Assembly (NCBI RefSeq): GCF_019195435.1
Contig: NZ_CP078069.1
Coordinates: forward strand, 806,001 to 870,000
Source: Comamonas sp. NLF-1-9
GTDB lineage: Bacteria; Pseudomonadota; Gammaproteobacteria; Burkholderiales; Burkholderiaceae_C
DNA length: 64,000 bases
Reading direction: 5' to 3'
The first letter of the stretch is position 1; each line of letters starts with the position of its first letter. Positions 6,277 through 14,446 of the stretch are shown here, piece after piece. The notes under the pieces are model-generated. The model was not told where the DNA came from, did not search any database, and saw only the letters and a list, made by a program, of their open reading frames with translations. Made by a program: the position numbers and the translations under genes.

Positions 6277-8328
6277 TCAAGCGGCCAGCGCCTGCGCGGG
6301 TTCATCCGCCATTGCTTCGGCATCCTTCGGCGCGTCGTCCTGCTCCTGCATGGCTTCCGGCGTTTCGGCCTTGAAGATGGCAGGCATCCAACCCGTACCG
6401 TTCGCCAGCTGTTCCGCTTCGCTGGCAATGTCGGCCTTCTTCAATTTCGCCAGCCGGTTGACGTGATCGGGCGCGTACTCGCCTACGGCTTGCAGGATCG
6501 CCGCCTTCGGAACGTGCTTGAAATAACCCTCCGCGCTCGGCGTCCACCATGCCGCCATGTCGAGGCCCACGGCCTGCGCCAGTTCCGCGCCGGGTTGGTG
6601 CGGCGTGGCGCGAGGCATCACCACGTCCACCGTGGAGGCTACGCACACGGCCAGTAGCTTGACGAGTTCGTCTTGCGACTTCGCAAGCAGCGCGGCGAAC
6701 AGTTCGGTGCTGTCCTGCGGCAAGGCTTCGCCTGCCACCTGTTGCAGTTCGCGCAGCGCCACGGCAGCAGACGATTCCGACCAGTCCGAGGCCATGCCTT
6801 CCAGCCGGTCTTGCACTTTCAGGCTCACGCCCAGCGGCAACGCATCATGACGGGGGCCGTAGTGCCTGCCGCGCAAAACGGTCTGCACCATGCCATGCAC
6901 CAGCGCGGCCAGCGCCACTTGCGGATGCCGTGCCACTTCGATTTGCAGCGCGGCGGTGCGGTGAGCGCTCAACCGCTGCGCCAGCTTGTCGGACATGGCG
7001 GCGGTCTTGGGCTGCTCGTCGTCCTCGCCTTCGTCGTCGTTCCCAGCATCCTCGCCGCTGAAACCCTGGCGCAAGCGTTCCAGCGTGCGCAGCGCCTTCG
7101 CTTCGGCTTCGCGCATCAGCCCGCGATGAATCACGGCCCGCCCGTTGCCATCGATGGTGACGATGGCACCGGCTGCGGCCTTCACGGTCGGGCTGTAGTC
7201 CTGCAAACCATCTTCCAACGCCTGCAACTGCTCGCCCACGGCTTCGCCTTCCTCTTGCAGCGCGTCGGCCTTGTCCTCGTCCTCGGCTTCCAGCGCATCA
7301 TCGAGGGTTTCGCCAATGGCTTGCACCTTGGCTTGCAGCTTTTCGATGCGCTGCGCTTCGCGCTTGGTCGGTTCGCGCCGCTCCCTCGGCGCACGCTGGA
7401 AGGCGTGCAGATCGGCATGGGTCACGCCCGGCGTGGCATCCACCCATGCCCAGCCTTCGGCCTTCACCTCGGCGGCGATGCCTGTCAGCCGGTCTTGCGC
7501 CAGCCTGTCCAGCAATGCGGCATCGGTCAGATACACGCCCGCGTCACCTTCCGCGAACAGGTCACGGCGCACGCCACCGCCTGCGGCTTCGTAGGCGCCC
7601 AGCCCGACGAAGCGCACCAGCGGATGCCGGTAGGCGTCGATTTCGCGCTCGGTGAGGCGGTCGCGCAGCGCGGACGGCTGGCGCTGCCACGTTGGCGCAT
7701 CGTAGAAGGCGCTTTCCTGCGCCGCGTGGTCATCGGTGATGGAAAGCGCCATCAACTGATCGAGCGTGACGGCATCGGCCCGGTAGTCGGCCATGAGGCG
7801 CGGCGAGACATTCGCCAGCTTCAAGCGGCGCTGCACCACCAGCGGCGTGACGCTGAAATCCGCCGCAATGTCCTCGATGGGTCGGCCTTCGGCCACCAGC
7901 GCGGCGAAGGCTTCAAACTGGTCTGCCGGGTGCATGGCTTCGCGCTGCACGTTCTCGGTGAGGCTGGCCGTGCGGGCCGTGCCATCGGCTACCTGCAAGC
8001 AAGGCACCTCCCAATCCTTGGCGATGCGGTGCTTTTTCGCCAGCAGCTTCAACGCGGCCAGCCTGCGGCCACCGGCCACGACTTCGTAGTGCTCACCATC
8101 GGCGGATGCAATCACGATCAGGTTTTGCAGCAGGCCCACGCGCTGAATGCTCGCGGCCAGTTCAGGGATGGACATGCGCGGGGTCTTGCGCACGTTGCGG
8201 CCCGTGGGGCGCAGCACCAGCCGCGACAGTGGAACCAGAATCAAGTTCTTGGTCGGGTCGGCGGCTTCCAGCGGGATAGCGGCGGCGGCATTGACGGCGC
8301 GGGCTTCGGTGTAGGTGATGGCGTTCAT
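6277..8328 (-). CDS. ParB/RepB-like protein of the integrative element
   Basis: A 683-residue protein. The N-terminal 200 residues carry a ParB/Spo0J-type nuclease-like domain: ELAASIQRVGLLQNLIVI, the VVAGGRRLAALKLL box and SLTENVQREAMHPADQFEAF, followed by an HTH region (IEDIAADFSVTPLVVQRRLKL). The middle holds an acidic, Glu/Asp-rich helical stretch (about 340-470), and the C-terminal third is unknown. Chromosomal ParB is about 300 residues and paired with ParA; here no ParA is next to it. Such long ParB-domain proteins are typical of ICEs and plasmids, probably for maintenance. ATG at 8328 has a GGAG site. Confidence 0.85.
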   Translation of the reverse strand: MNAITYTEARAVNAAAAIPLEAADPTKNLILVPLSRLVLRPTGRNVRKTPRMSIPELAASIQRVGLLQNLIVIASADGEHYEVVAGGRRLAALKLLAKKHRIAKDWEVPCLQVADGTARTASLTENVQREAMHPADQFEAFAALVAEGRPIEDIAADFSVTPLVVQRRLKLANVSPRLMADYRADAVTLDQLMALSITDDHAAQESAFYDAPTWQRQPSALRDRLTEREIDAYRHPLVRFVGLGAYEAAGGGVRRDLFAEGDAGVYLTDAALLDRLAQDRLTGIAAEVKAEGWAWVDATPGVTHADLHAFQRAPRERREPTKREAQRIEKLQAKVQAIGETLDDALEAEDEDKADALQEEGEAVGEQLQALEDGLQDYSPTVKAAAGAIVTIDGNGRAVIHRGLMREAEAKALRTLERLRQGFSGEDAGNDDEGEDDEQPKTAAMSDKLAQRLSAHRTAALQIEVARHPQVALAALVHGMVQTVLRGRHYGPRHDALPLGVSLKVQDRLEGMASDWSESSAAVALRELQQVAGEALPQDSTELFAALLAKSQDELVKLLAVCVASTVDVVMPRATPHQPGAELAQAVGLDMAAWWTPSAEGYFKHVPKAAILQAVGEYAPDHVNRLAKLKKADIASEAEQLANGTGWMPAIFKAETPEAMQEQDDAPKDAEAMADEPAQALAA

Positions 8329-8392
8329 GGTGGTTCTCCAATCGAGTGAAACAAGGAATGGAGGGGAAACCGCCCCTCCTGCGGGGGACGGG

Positions 8393-9220
8393 TCAGGCTT
8401 TCAACTGGCGCAGGCCATCGGCCAGCATCCACAAGGCGCGATTGAGGCGCACATCGGAATCAATGCCCTGTATCGGGCGGGTCTGCTGGCGGCGTCCGTT
8501 GGCGCTGCGGCCATGCAATCCGCCTTTGGTCAGGTTTTCTTGGGTGCGGTTGAACACGCTCCACAAGTCCGGGCGGCGGTCGTCGAACCGGCGCGGCATC
8601 AGGATTTGCGATTCGGTGATGGGCGCGGGCTTATTGTCGGTGGGGTCGTATTTGAGGGCCAGCGCGGCGCGTGCGAAGACTTCGGCCTCGCCATCGTCCA
8701 AGGTGATGCCGCGCATCAGGTCGCGGGATTCCTTCACGCGGTCGAAACCGCGCAGCACCTCGAACGCGCCTTCGATAACTTGGCCCGCCACGTCGCCCTT
8801 ATGGGGTACGCGCACGTCCGCCACGGTGTCACCGCAGACAAGGCCATTGCTGCACACGAAGCGGAACATTCCGGCCAGCATCTGATAGCTGCTCGTGCCA
8901 TCGTGCGAGTTCAGCAGGATGATTTCATTGGCTTCCGCGCCGTTGATCTGGCTGGCATGGCGCAGGCGCAGCATGTGTTTCGTGTGCTCGCGCTTGCCTT
9001 CATCGCGCACGCGGGTTTGCGTCACCATGAAAGGCTGAAACCCTTCCTTGCGAAGCTCGGTCAACACCGCTGCCGTAGGGATATAGGCGTACCGCTGCGA
9101 ACGGCTCTCATGCGGGGCATCCGCGAAGATGGACGGCGCTACACGGTGAATCTGGTCATCGGACAGCGGGTAGTCGCTGCGCAGCGCGGGGGAGTGGGAA
9201 GCGAAACGGGTTGCAAGCAT
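8393..9220 (-). CDS. DUF932 domain protein
   Basis: A 275-residue protein of the DUF932 family (phage/plasmid-like). Recognisable blocks are RYAYIPTAAVLTELRKEGFQPF, IILLNSHDGTSSYQMLAG and RFVCSNGLVCGD, then a helical C-terminal half with PITESQILMPRR. The family is widespread on ICEs, plasmids and phages; its biochemical role is not established. I chose ATG at 9220 (AGGAGAACGAC before it) over an in-frame upstream ATG. It follows a 700-base leader holding a conserved structured repeat. Probably co-transcribed with the ParB-like gene 64 bp downstream. Confidence 0.85.
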   Translation of the reverse strand: MLATRFASHSPALRSDYPLSDDQIHRVAPSIFADAPHESRSQRYAYIPTAAVLTELRKEGFQPFMVTQTRVRDEGKREHTKHMLRLRHASQINGAEANEIILLNSHDGTSSYQMLAGMFRFVCSNGLVCGDTVADVRVPHKGDVAGQVIEGAFEVLRGFDRVKESRDLMRGITLDDGEAEVFARAALALKYDPTDNKPAPITESQILMPRRFDDRRPDLWSVFNRTQENLTKGGLHGRSANGRRQQTRPIQGIDSDVRLNRALWMLADGLRQLKA

Positions 9221-9554
9221 GTCGTTCTCCTGACTTGGCTGTTGAAGAAAGCGCACACCGGATTCCTAGATTCGGAGCCCAGCCTTTCGGCTGTTCGGTG
9301 CGGTCGGCACGAAGAACCCGGTTGGCCCTGTTGCCACCGTCTTTCCTGAGTTCATCGCCCGCGACGGTCAGGAGCGCGCGGACGGGGCCGTCAAGGAGGA
9401 AAGCGCAGGGTTGGTGCGGCCCGCAGGCGCAGCCGAGGACACGGCCCTGCGCGCCTTGATGGCACACGGGAGCGGGCTACAGTCGCGGACAAGGTGATGA
9501 AGTCAGGGAAGACGGCTGGACAAGGCAACAGGCACCTTCCCGCCGACCGCACGG

Positions 9555-9712
9555 CAAGCGAAGCGCGCAGGCCCGAAGCTGGAAGCCGGGCCGGAGGCGT
9601 CAGCCGAGCGGAGCGAGGGAACGATGGAAGCCCAGCAGGGGCGAGACGCCGCAGGCGGCTCGATGCGCAGCACGACAGCGCGACCGGCCATCTCCCAGGT
9701 GGCCGGGGACGC
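9555..9712 (-). ncRNA. Candidate radC-motif leader RNA, copy A (upstream of DUF932)
   Basis: Read on the minus strand, this segment shares a long core with 10815-10955 and 14650-14800: GGCC..GGTCGCGCT, TGCTGCGCATCGAGCC, GTCTCGCCCC, GGGCTTCCATCG, CTGACGCC, and a GGCCCG/CGGGCC stem followed by CTGCGCGC. Stems are conserved while loops vary, as expected of a structured RNA. Each copy precedes a minus-strand island gene, one of them radC. The Rfam radC motif (RF01754) is known upstream of radC and antirestriction-type genes on mobile elements; I infer membership. Confidence 0.6.
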
Positions 9713-9789
9713 CCAGACTTCAAATCCGAATGGATAACAGGGTCAGGACGAGCGCACGCAAGGCATCGTGGATCTGCTGCGGATGCTGT

Positions 9790-9918
9790 CTGACCGATCC
9801 GGCGCACCCGGGTCGGCGGTGTTCAGGGGCGCCAAGCCTTGCGCGGCGGGGATAGCCCGCAGGGCTTTCCCCTGGAGGCAAGCGAAGCGTGCAGCGCCCC
9901 GGAAGGGGCGCGAAGGCA
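9790..9918. repeat. Island repeat type 2, copy 2
   Basis: Nearly identical to 740-862 over the central 70 bases (GGGATAGCCCGCAGGGCTTT and GGAGGCAAGCGAAGCG), then a second hairpin, GCGCCCC-GGAA-GGGGCGC. It lies directly downstream of the 92-aa gene on the minus strand, so it may end that transcript. No protein is evident. Confidence 0.6.
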
Positions 9919-10197
9919 TCAGGCCGAGTCTTCAGGCCGCAGGCAGGATTGCGCAACCGGCACCCACGGCGAAGTCGAGTTCAGCAGATAGCGCGCTCCA
10001 CGCGCGTAGTGACCCGAAAGCCCGATGGGCCGGTAGAACCTTGTGATGCGGCGATGGAACTGCACTCCGTATTCGTTGGTGTAGATCACCGCATCGCCGA
10101 TCTTGAAGCGCAGCGGCTGGCCGTTCTCCGGCGCAAAGGGCTTGAGCGCATCGTGCTGCGCAGTGATTTCGATGATGTAGTCGTGATGGCTGCTCAT
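9919..10197 (-). CDS. Conserved hypothetical island protein, 92 aa
   Basis: ATG at 10197 (GGAGATCAATGCC before it) opens a 92-residue frame starting MSSHHDYIIEITAQHDALK. The middle, RFKIGDAVIYTNEYGVQFHRRITRFYRP, looks like a small beta-barrel or SH3-like fold, but I do not recognise a named family. The end is PWVPVAQSCLRPED. It lies between the DUF932 leader and the DUF2958 gene, all on the minus strand, 65 bp after DUF2958, and so probably belongs to one island maintenance operon. Function unknown. Confidence 0.65.
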   Translation of the reverse strand: MSSHHDYIIEITAQHDALKPFAPENGQPLRFKIGDAVIYTNEYGVQFHRRITRFYRPIGLSGHYARGARYLLNSTSPWVPVAQSCLRPEDSA

Positions 10198-10262
10198 GGC
10201 ATTGATCTCCTGTGATGATCGAGAAAGCGCAAGGAGCGCCTTGCGGCGCTCCAAGAGCGAGG

Positions 10263-10613
10263 TCAGACGACGATCCGCCCGGCCAGCCGCGCATCGTGCG
10301 CGTAGGCGCTCAAGCGCTTCTCTGGGCGAAAGTGAAGATCGCGCTCGATCGGCAGGCCCAGCCTGCCGCGCACGCTCGCCAGCTCGCTCAAGCTGACCCA
10401 GCCGATTTCCGGCATCCCCAGTCCCAGGTCGCACAGCCCGAAAGCGTGGTCGTGGTCATCGGGATCAATCTCGGTCAGCAGCCAGGTCGCGCCGGCATCC
10501 GGCGTGAACAGCTTGACCACGGGCGCCGGATCGAAATCCGGGCTCTCCAAGGATTCGCGGCCGTTGGCCAGCAGCACGATGCGCTGCTCGTCGGTGATGA
10601 ATGCGTGGTTCAT
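10263..10613 (-). CDS. DUF2958 domain protein, second copy
   Basis: A 116-residue protein beginning MNHAFITDEQRIVLLANGRE, with PAPVVKLFTPDAGATWLLTEIDPDD, FGLCDLGLGMPEIGWVSLSEL and a C-terminal block RLGLPIERDLHFRPEKRLSAY, all typical of DUF2958. ATG at 10613 follows AGGAGTTCACC. It is a diverged paralog of the truncated copy at 1-208. The gene follows a 340-base leader with the conserved structured core. Role unknown; the family travels with DUF932 and ParB-domain genes on ICEs. Confidence 0.85.
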   Translation of the reverse strand: MNHAFITDEQRIVLLANGRESLESPDFDPAPVVKLFTPDAGATWLLTEIDPDDHDHAFGLCDLGLGMPEIGWVSLSELASVRGRLGLPIERDLHFRPEKRLSAYAHDARLAGRIVV

Positions 10614-10814
10614 GGTGAACTCCTGAAAGGTTGCCGGGCGGAATTGCCCAGCCCTTCCGGGGCACGGCGCAGCGCAAGCAGTCAGGGGTCGCAGACGGCC
10701 GGCAGGACGCAAGCGCCATTGGCGCGCAGCCCTTGACGGCGAGAACGCCGTGATACGGTGAAGGAAACAGCAAGACCGCCTACACCCCGCCCACTGCACA
10801 GACTCGGTTTTTGC

Positions 10815-10955
10815 GGCGAACGCAGCGCGCAGGCCCGGCACCAGCCGGGCCGCAGGCGTCAGCGATGGAAGCCCGAATGGGGCGAGACTCGCATGGCGAG
10901 GCTCAATGCGCAGCACGAGAGCGCGACCGGCCGATTCATCGGCCGGGGACGTGCC
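10815..10955 (-). ncRNA. Candidate radC-motif leader RNA, copy B (upstream of DUF2958)
   Basis: Second copy of the core described at 9555-9712. The terminal stem is GGCCGATGAATCGGCC read on the minus strand and the internal stem pairs GGCCCGGC with GCCGGGCC. Between the core and the DUF2958 start lies a further block shared only with copy C, including AACGCCGTGATACGGTGAAG (10744-10763, plus strand) and a GGGCGGAATTGCCC hairpin just before the ribosome site. Found upstream of the gene in transcript orientation. Confidence 0.6.
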
Positions 10956-11079
10956 ATTGCATTTTTTTGCCTGAGATTGCCCAGGCCGCACAGCAGAGAA
11001 TTTGTTGAGATAGCTACAGCATTACAGCAATCGTGACAGCCACCTTAAGCCTGCTGCCGCGCCTCTCCTCTCCGATTCC

Positions 11080-11440
11080 TGGCTGGCCCTCATCGTCAGC
11101 CTCCCATCCACCAGTGCCACGCCCCGCATGCGAATCTGGCGTGCCGTCAAAGCGCCGGGCTGTGCCGCCCTGCATGACGGCGCCTACTTGTTGCCAGCGC
11201 ACACGGAGCAGGCCGCGCAGTTGCAGGCCTAGCCGACGACGCCCTGCAGGAAGGCGGGCAAATCTGGCTGCTGCAGGTGCAGGCCATGCGACATGGCCGA
11301 ACAAAGCACCATCCAGGCCCTGTTCGACAGGACCACCGACTACACCCTTTGGCTGGAGGAACTGGCGCAAGCACGCGTGCGCCTACGAGGCCATTGCCTT
11401 CGCCGTGACCTTGCTTCCCACGCTGGCACGGCTGCGCAAC
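11080..11440 (+). pseudogene. chrB: chrB remnant (N-terminal third, two frameshifts)
   Basis: Three consecutive pieces read like the start of ChrB, the chromate-sensing regulator. Frame 1 from 11080 gives WLALIVSLPSTSATPRMRIW and KAPGCAALHDGAYLLP, then a stop at 11230. The next frame (11232-11288) gives ADDALQEGGQIWLLQVQA. Frame 1 resumes at 11290 with AEQSTIQALFDRTTDYTLWL before similarity ends near 11380. ChrB is about 300 residues; only about 100 remain, so it is dead. The fragment suggests a second chromate locus was once here. Confidence 0.7.
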
Positions 11441-11443
11441 ACC

Positions 11444-11836
11444 CTATAAGTGCGGCTTGAGTCCCCACCAACCTGCAGCGACCACGCCCAGCCATATCAA
11501 CACGATGAGCCCTATCCCGAACCGGCTCCTGGGCTTGGCACCGTTGGCTTGCATCCATGCGTCTGCCTGGCTGCGGCACGCCGCAAGGATGTCTGGAGGC
11601 AATAGTTTGACGGCCAGCCAGATCAGCGCGGGTAATAGCAGCATGTCATCCACGTAGCCCAGCACAGGAATGAAGTCCGGGATCAAGTCGAGAGGACTCA
11701 GCGCATAGGCCACCACAAAGACCCCGAGGGCCTTCGCGTACCAGGGGGTGCCGGGATGTTTGCCCGCAAACCACAGCGTCACGCCATCGCGCTTGATCCG
11801 CTTGGCCCAGGTTTTCAGGGACGTGCCGATACTCAT
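11444..11836 (-). CDS. YkvA-like DUF1232 membrane protein
   Basis: A 130-residue protein with the DUF1232 signature YALSPLDLIPDFIPVLGYVDDMLLLPALIWLAVKLLP, which contains two short hydrophobic segments, and a C-terminal transmembrane helix (IGLIVLIWLGVVAAGWW). Its ATG overlaps the dmeF stop by 4 bases, so it is translated with the efflux pump. YkvA-type proteins often accompany cation transport genes but have no defined activity. Confidence 0.82.
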   Translation of the reverse strand: MSIGTSLKTWAKRIKRDGVTLWFAGKHPGTPWYAKALGVFVVAYALSPLDLIPDFIPVLGYVDDMLLLPALIWLAVKLLPPDILAACRSQADAWMQANGAKPRSRFGIGLIVLIWLGVVAAGWWGLKPHL

Positions 11837-12825
11837 GCGGCCTGCCGCTGCACCTCGACCGTGACATGCGACAGCTCATGGATATGCGCGAGCAGTGCCT
11901 TGTAGTACGCAGGTTCCTGGGGCTCCTGAGCGATCAGCGAAACAATGGCCGCGAAATGCCCCGGTCCGACCTGCCACACATGCAGGTCGGCGATCTGACT
12001 CCCTGTCGGCTCCGTAGCTTCCCGGATCTCCTGTCGCACTTCCTCGCCTTCGGCCGCAGCATCAAGCAGCACGCTACCGGAATCCTGAATCAGCCCCCAT
12101 GACCAGCGAGCGATCACCAGCGCGCCGACCACGCCCATGACCGGATCGGCCCACAGCCAGCCGTAGTTGCGGCCGACCAGCAGCGCGACGATGGCCAGCA
12201 CGGAGGTCAGCGCATCGGCCAGGACGTGGATGTACGCGGCGCGCAAGTTGTTGTCTCGGCTGTGGCCATGCGCAGCATGATGAGCATCGTGCCCTTGGTC
12301 ATGGCCGTGCTCATGATCATGGTGGTGGTGATGGCCGTGATCATGACCATGGTGCGCATGGTCGTCTTTCAGCAGCCAAGCGCAGATCAGGTTGATGATC
12401 AGGCCCACGGCAGCCACGGCGATCGCCTGGTTGAAATCAATGTGGATCGGCTGGGTCAGCCGCACCAGGCTCTCCCAGGCGATCAGCAACGCGATCAAGG
12501 CCAGGACGATCGCGCTGGCGAAGCCGGCCAGATCGCCAAGCTTGCCGGTGCCGAAGGTAAAGCGCGGATTGCCCACCTGCTTGCGCGCGAAGCGGTAGGC
12601 CAGTGCGGTGATCAGCATCGCGCCGGCATGAGTGGACATGTGCCAGCCATCAGCTACCAGCGCCATCGAGCCGTAGATCGTGCCGGCAACGATTTCCACC
12701 AGCATCATGCTGGCCGTCAGCGCGATCACCAGCCACACCTTGCGCTCATTGCGCTGGTGGTCAGTGCCAAGGAAGAAATGGTCGTGTGCGGACTCGGCGA
12801 GTGGAGCGGTCGTGGCGTTGGTCAT
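11833..12825 (-). CDS. dmeF: DmeF-type cation diffusion facilitator (Co/Ni efflux)
   Basis: A 330-residue CDF transporter with six transmembrane helices. The paired metal-site motifs are ALVADGWHMSTHAG in helix 2 and YIHVLADALTS in helix 5. Between helices 4 and 5 lies a very His-rich loop of about 35 residues (15 or more His with Asp/Glu), and the N-terminus has HDHFF and DHQRNERKVW, all as in DmeF. CDFs exchange a divalent metal for protons. The regulator at 12866 is of the RcnR/DmeR type, which supports cobalt or nickel as substrate. Confidence 0.9.
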   Translation of the reverse strand: MTNATTAPLAESAHDHFFLGTDHQRNERKVWLVIALTASMMLVEIVAGTIYGSMALVADGWHMSTHAGAMLITALAYRFARKQVGNPRFTFGTGKLGDLAGFASAIVLALIALLIAWESLVRLTQPIHIDFNQAIAVAAVGLIINLICAWLLKDDHAHHGHDHGHHHHHDHEHGHDQGHDAHHAAHGHSRDNNLRAAYIHVLADALTSVLAIVALLVGRNYGWLWADPVMGVVGALVIARWSWGLIQDSGSVLLDAAAEGEEVRQEIREATEPTGSQIADLHVWQVGPGHFAAIVSLIAQEPQEPAYYKALLAHIHELSHVTVEVQRQAA

Positions 12826-12865
12826 GCATGATTTCCTGAATGGGGGCGCTCTGCGAGCGACAAGT

Positions 12866-13138
12866 TCATCTCATGTAAGCCCGAATGACTTCGATCATTT
12901 CCTCCCCGCCCTGGTGGCGCTCCTGGTCGTTCGACGGTGCCAGGACGTGTTCACGCAGATGATCTTCCATCACCTCGGCGGTCAAACCGCTGACCGCGCC
13001 GCGGACGGAAGCGATCTGGCGCAGTACCTCGACACAGGCCGCATCCGCCTCCAGGGCGCGCTCGATGCCTTCGAGCTGGCCCTTGATACGGCGGACACGC
13101 GCGATCAGCTTGGCTTTCTCACGGGAGGTGTGGGACAT
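12866..13138 (-). CDS. dmeR: DmeR/RcnR-type Co/Ni-sensing repressor
   Basis: A 90-residue all-helical protein of the CsoR/RcnR family. The metal ligands known for RcnR, His3, Cys35, His60 and His64, are all present at the same positions (MSH, AACVEVL, EDHLREH), which points to Co(II)/Ni(II) rather than copper or formaldehyde sensing. The N-terminal helix KLIARVRRIKGQLEGIERAL contacts DNA. It heads the dmeR-dmeF-ykvA unit, 40 bp before dmeF. Confidence 0.9.
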   Translation of the reverse strand: MSHTSREKAKLIARVRRIKGQLEGIERALEADAACVEVLRQIASVRGAVSGLTAEVMEDHLREHVLAPSNDQERHQGGEEMIEVIRAYMR

Positions 13139-13152
13139 AGCGACAGGTGATT

Positions 13153-13171
13153 TATAGACTAGTGGACTATA
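13153..13171. promoter_or_regulatory. Candidate DmeR operator
   Basis: TATAG (13153-13157) and CTATA (13167-13171) flank a nine-base centre containing ACTAGTGG, just upstream of the dmeR start on the minus strand. RcnR/DmeR operators are AT-rich inverted arms around a short G/C tract, which this resembles only loosely. An AT-rich promoter-like stretch (ATATTATATTAA) adjoins it. Confidence 0.45.
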
Positions 13172-13282
13172 TTATATTAAGAAGGAGGATAGGTTGAAAC
13201 CAATGCCCTTAAGACATGGGCGAGGCACCCGCCGCAGCCGAGAGATCAAGCCGAGAGATCAAAACGCACCGGATTACAATCG

Positions 13283-13450
13283 CGGCGTCATTGGGGAGTA
13301 GCTAACCGCCGTCCTGGCGGGGCTGATGTCAACACACTTGACCCGCAGGTCATGGCGTCAGCAGTTTCCGAACCCGGCAAGACCTTTGACCACAACGCCT
13401 CCGACTTGGCCGGGGATGCGTGGTGGTCAATCGTCAGTACCCGGCCAGGG
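13283..13450 (+). ncRNA. yybP-ykoY manganese riboswitch
   Basis: The leader has the two hallmark pieces of the yybP-ykoY motif: TTGGGGAGTAGC near its 5' end (13291-13302) and GGCAAGACCTTTGACC later (from 13376), with GTCATGGCGTCAGCA between them. A -10 box TACAAT lies at 13275-13280. The class binds Mn(II) and switches on Mn exporters. It sits directly before a TMEM165-type transporter gene, a known target class. Boundaries are approximate. Confidence 0.88.
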
Positions 13451-13457
13451 AACCAAC

Positions 13458-14036
13458 ATGGAATCGCTACTCGTCTCCACCGGAGTCGTCGCCCTCGCAG
13501 AAATCGGCGACAAGACCCAACTCCTCGCCTTCATCCTCGCCGCACGCTTCAAGAAGCCCGTGCCGATCATCCTTGGCATCCTGGCCGCGACGATCGTGAA
13601 CCATGGTCTCGCGGGTGCGCTGGGCGCCTGGATTACTGGCGCCGTGAGTCCCGCGATTCTTCGCTGGGTGCTGGGCGCTTCGTTCATCGGTATGGCGATC
13701 TGGACGCTGATTCCAGACAAGATCGAGGAGGAAGAAACCCAAGTCGCCAAGCGTTTCGGCGTCTTCGGGGCGACGCTGATCACTTTCTTCCTGGCCGAGA
13801 TGGGCGACAAGACGCAGATTGCCACCGTCGCGATGGCCGCCCATTACGCAACGCCGCTGCTGGTGGTGATCGGCACGACCCTGGGCATGCTGATCGCGGA
13901 CGTGCCCGCCGTGTTCGTGGGCGATAAGCTGGCCAACAAAATCCCAATGAAGCTGGTGCATTCGATCGCCGCGGGCGTCTTCGCGGTGCTGGGCATTGCA
14001 ACCCTGCTGGGCGCGGGCGCCAAACTGGGCCTCTGA
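13458..14036 (+). CDS. TMEM165/GDT1-family manganese exporter
   Basis: A 192-residue membrane protein with six predicted helices made of two halves, each carrying the family signature: ALAEIGDKTQLLAF (residues 12-25) and FLAEMGDKTQIATV. The acidic and polar residues of these E-x-G-D-K-T motifs bind the cation. Bacterial members export Mn(II). ATG at 13458 was chosen because it is the first start after the riboswitch; longer frames would run through the RNA. Regulation by the upstream riboswitch is inferred. Confidence 0.9.
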   Translation: MESLLVSTGVVALAEIGDKTQLLAFILAARFKKPVPIILGILAATIVNHGLAGALGAWITGAVSPAILRWVLGASFIGMAIWTLIPDKIEEEETQVAKRFGVFGATLITFFLAEMGDKTQIATVAMAAHYATPLLVVIGTTLGMLIADVPAVFVGDKLANKIPMKLVHSIAAGVFAVLGIATLLGAGAKLGL

Positions 14037-14208
14037 GCAATTCAGCCCCGCGCGCAGGGCAAGTGCGCTCGCAGAAAACGAACTTTCAGTTATGAAGTCG
14101 TGGTTTTTTAAATTATTTCCTTGAGAGCCGATTCACGCACAGGAGAAGGCGCCGTGCAATCCGGCGCTGCATCCGGTCGATCGCTACGGCAAGCGCAAGG
14201 ACAGGCTC

Positions 14209-14446
14209 AACTACGAATCGAGGAACAGCACCGCGAACACCTCATGCGCGAAGCCGGCCAGCTTGGCGCACAGATACTCCTTGACCGCCGCCGGCGAAGT
14301 GAACTGACGCACCTCACTGCAACTTGCGCTTGATAGTCTGGCGCACGACCTCCAGGATCTGGTCGGTGGTCGCCAGCAGGTAGCGGCCCTGTGCGTCACG
14401 CACCATCAGCGATGGCATCGAACGAGGAAAAGGACAGTTGCGACAT
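14209..14446 (-). pseudogene. radC: radC remnant (frameshifted and truncated)
   Basis: ATG at 14446 (GGAG site) starts MSQLSFSSFDA and is then lost. The next frame continues LMVRDAQGRYLLATTDQILE and VRQTIKRKLQ; a second shift gives SPAAVKEYLCAKLAGFAHEV and FAVLFLDS, then a stop at 14211. These pieces, in order, are the N-terminal half of the RadC (JAB/MPN-type) protein found on ICEs. The catalytic region with the HNHPSG motif is missing. It is therefore inactive. It is preceded by leader copy C, which ties that RNA to radC. Confidence 0.75.

Larger units (their letters stand above)
9221..9918 (-). other. Gene-free leader region upstream of DUF932
   Basis: About 700 bases without a convincing gene. 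From the DUF932 start outward it holds a stretch of no recognised content (9221-9500), the conserved leader core at 9555-9712, and the type 2 repeat at 9790-9918. Open frames here are short and unlike known proteins. Confidence 0.7.

Noticed and set aside
13236..13262. Tandem repeat AGCCGAGAGATCA before the riboswitch
   Set aside because: Only two short units; no clear regulatory pattern, may be chance or a minor duplication.
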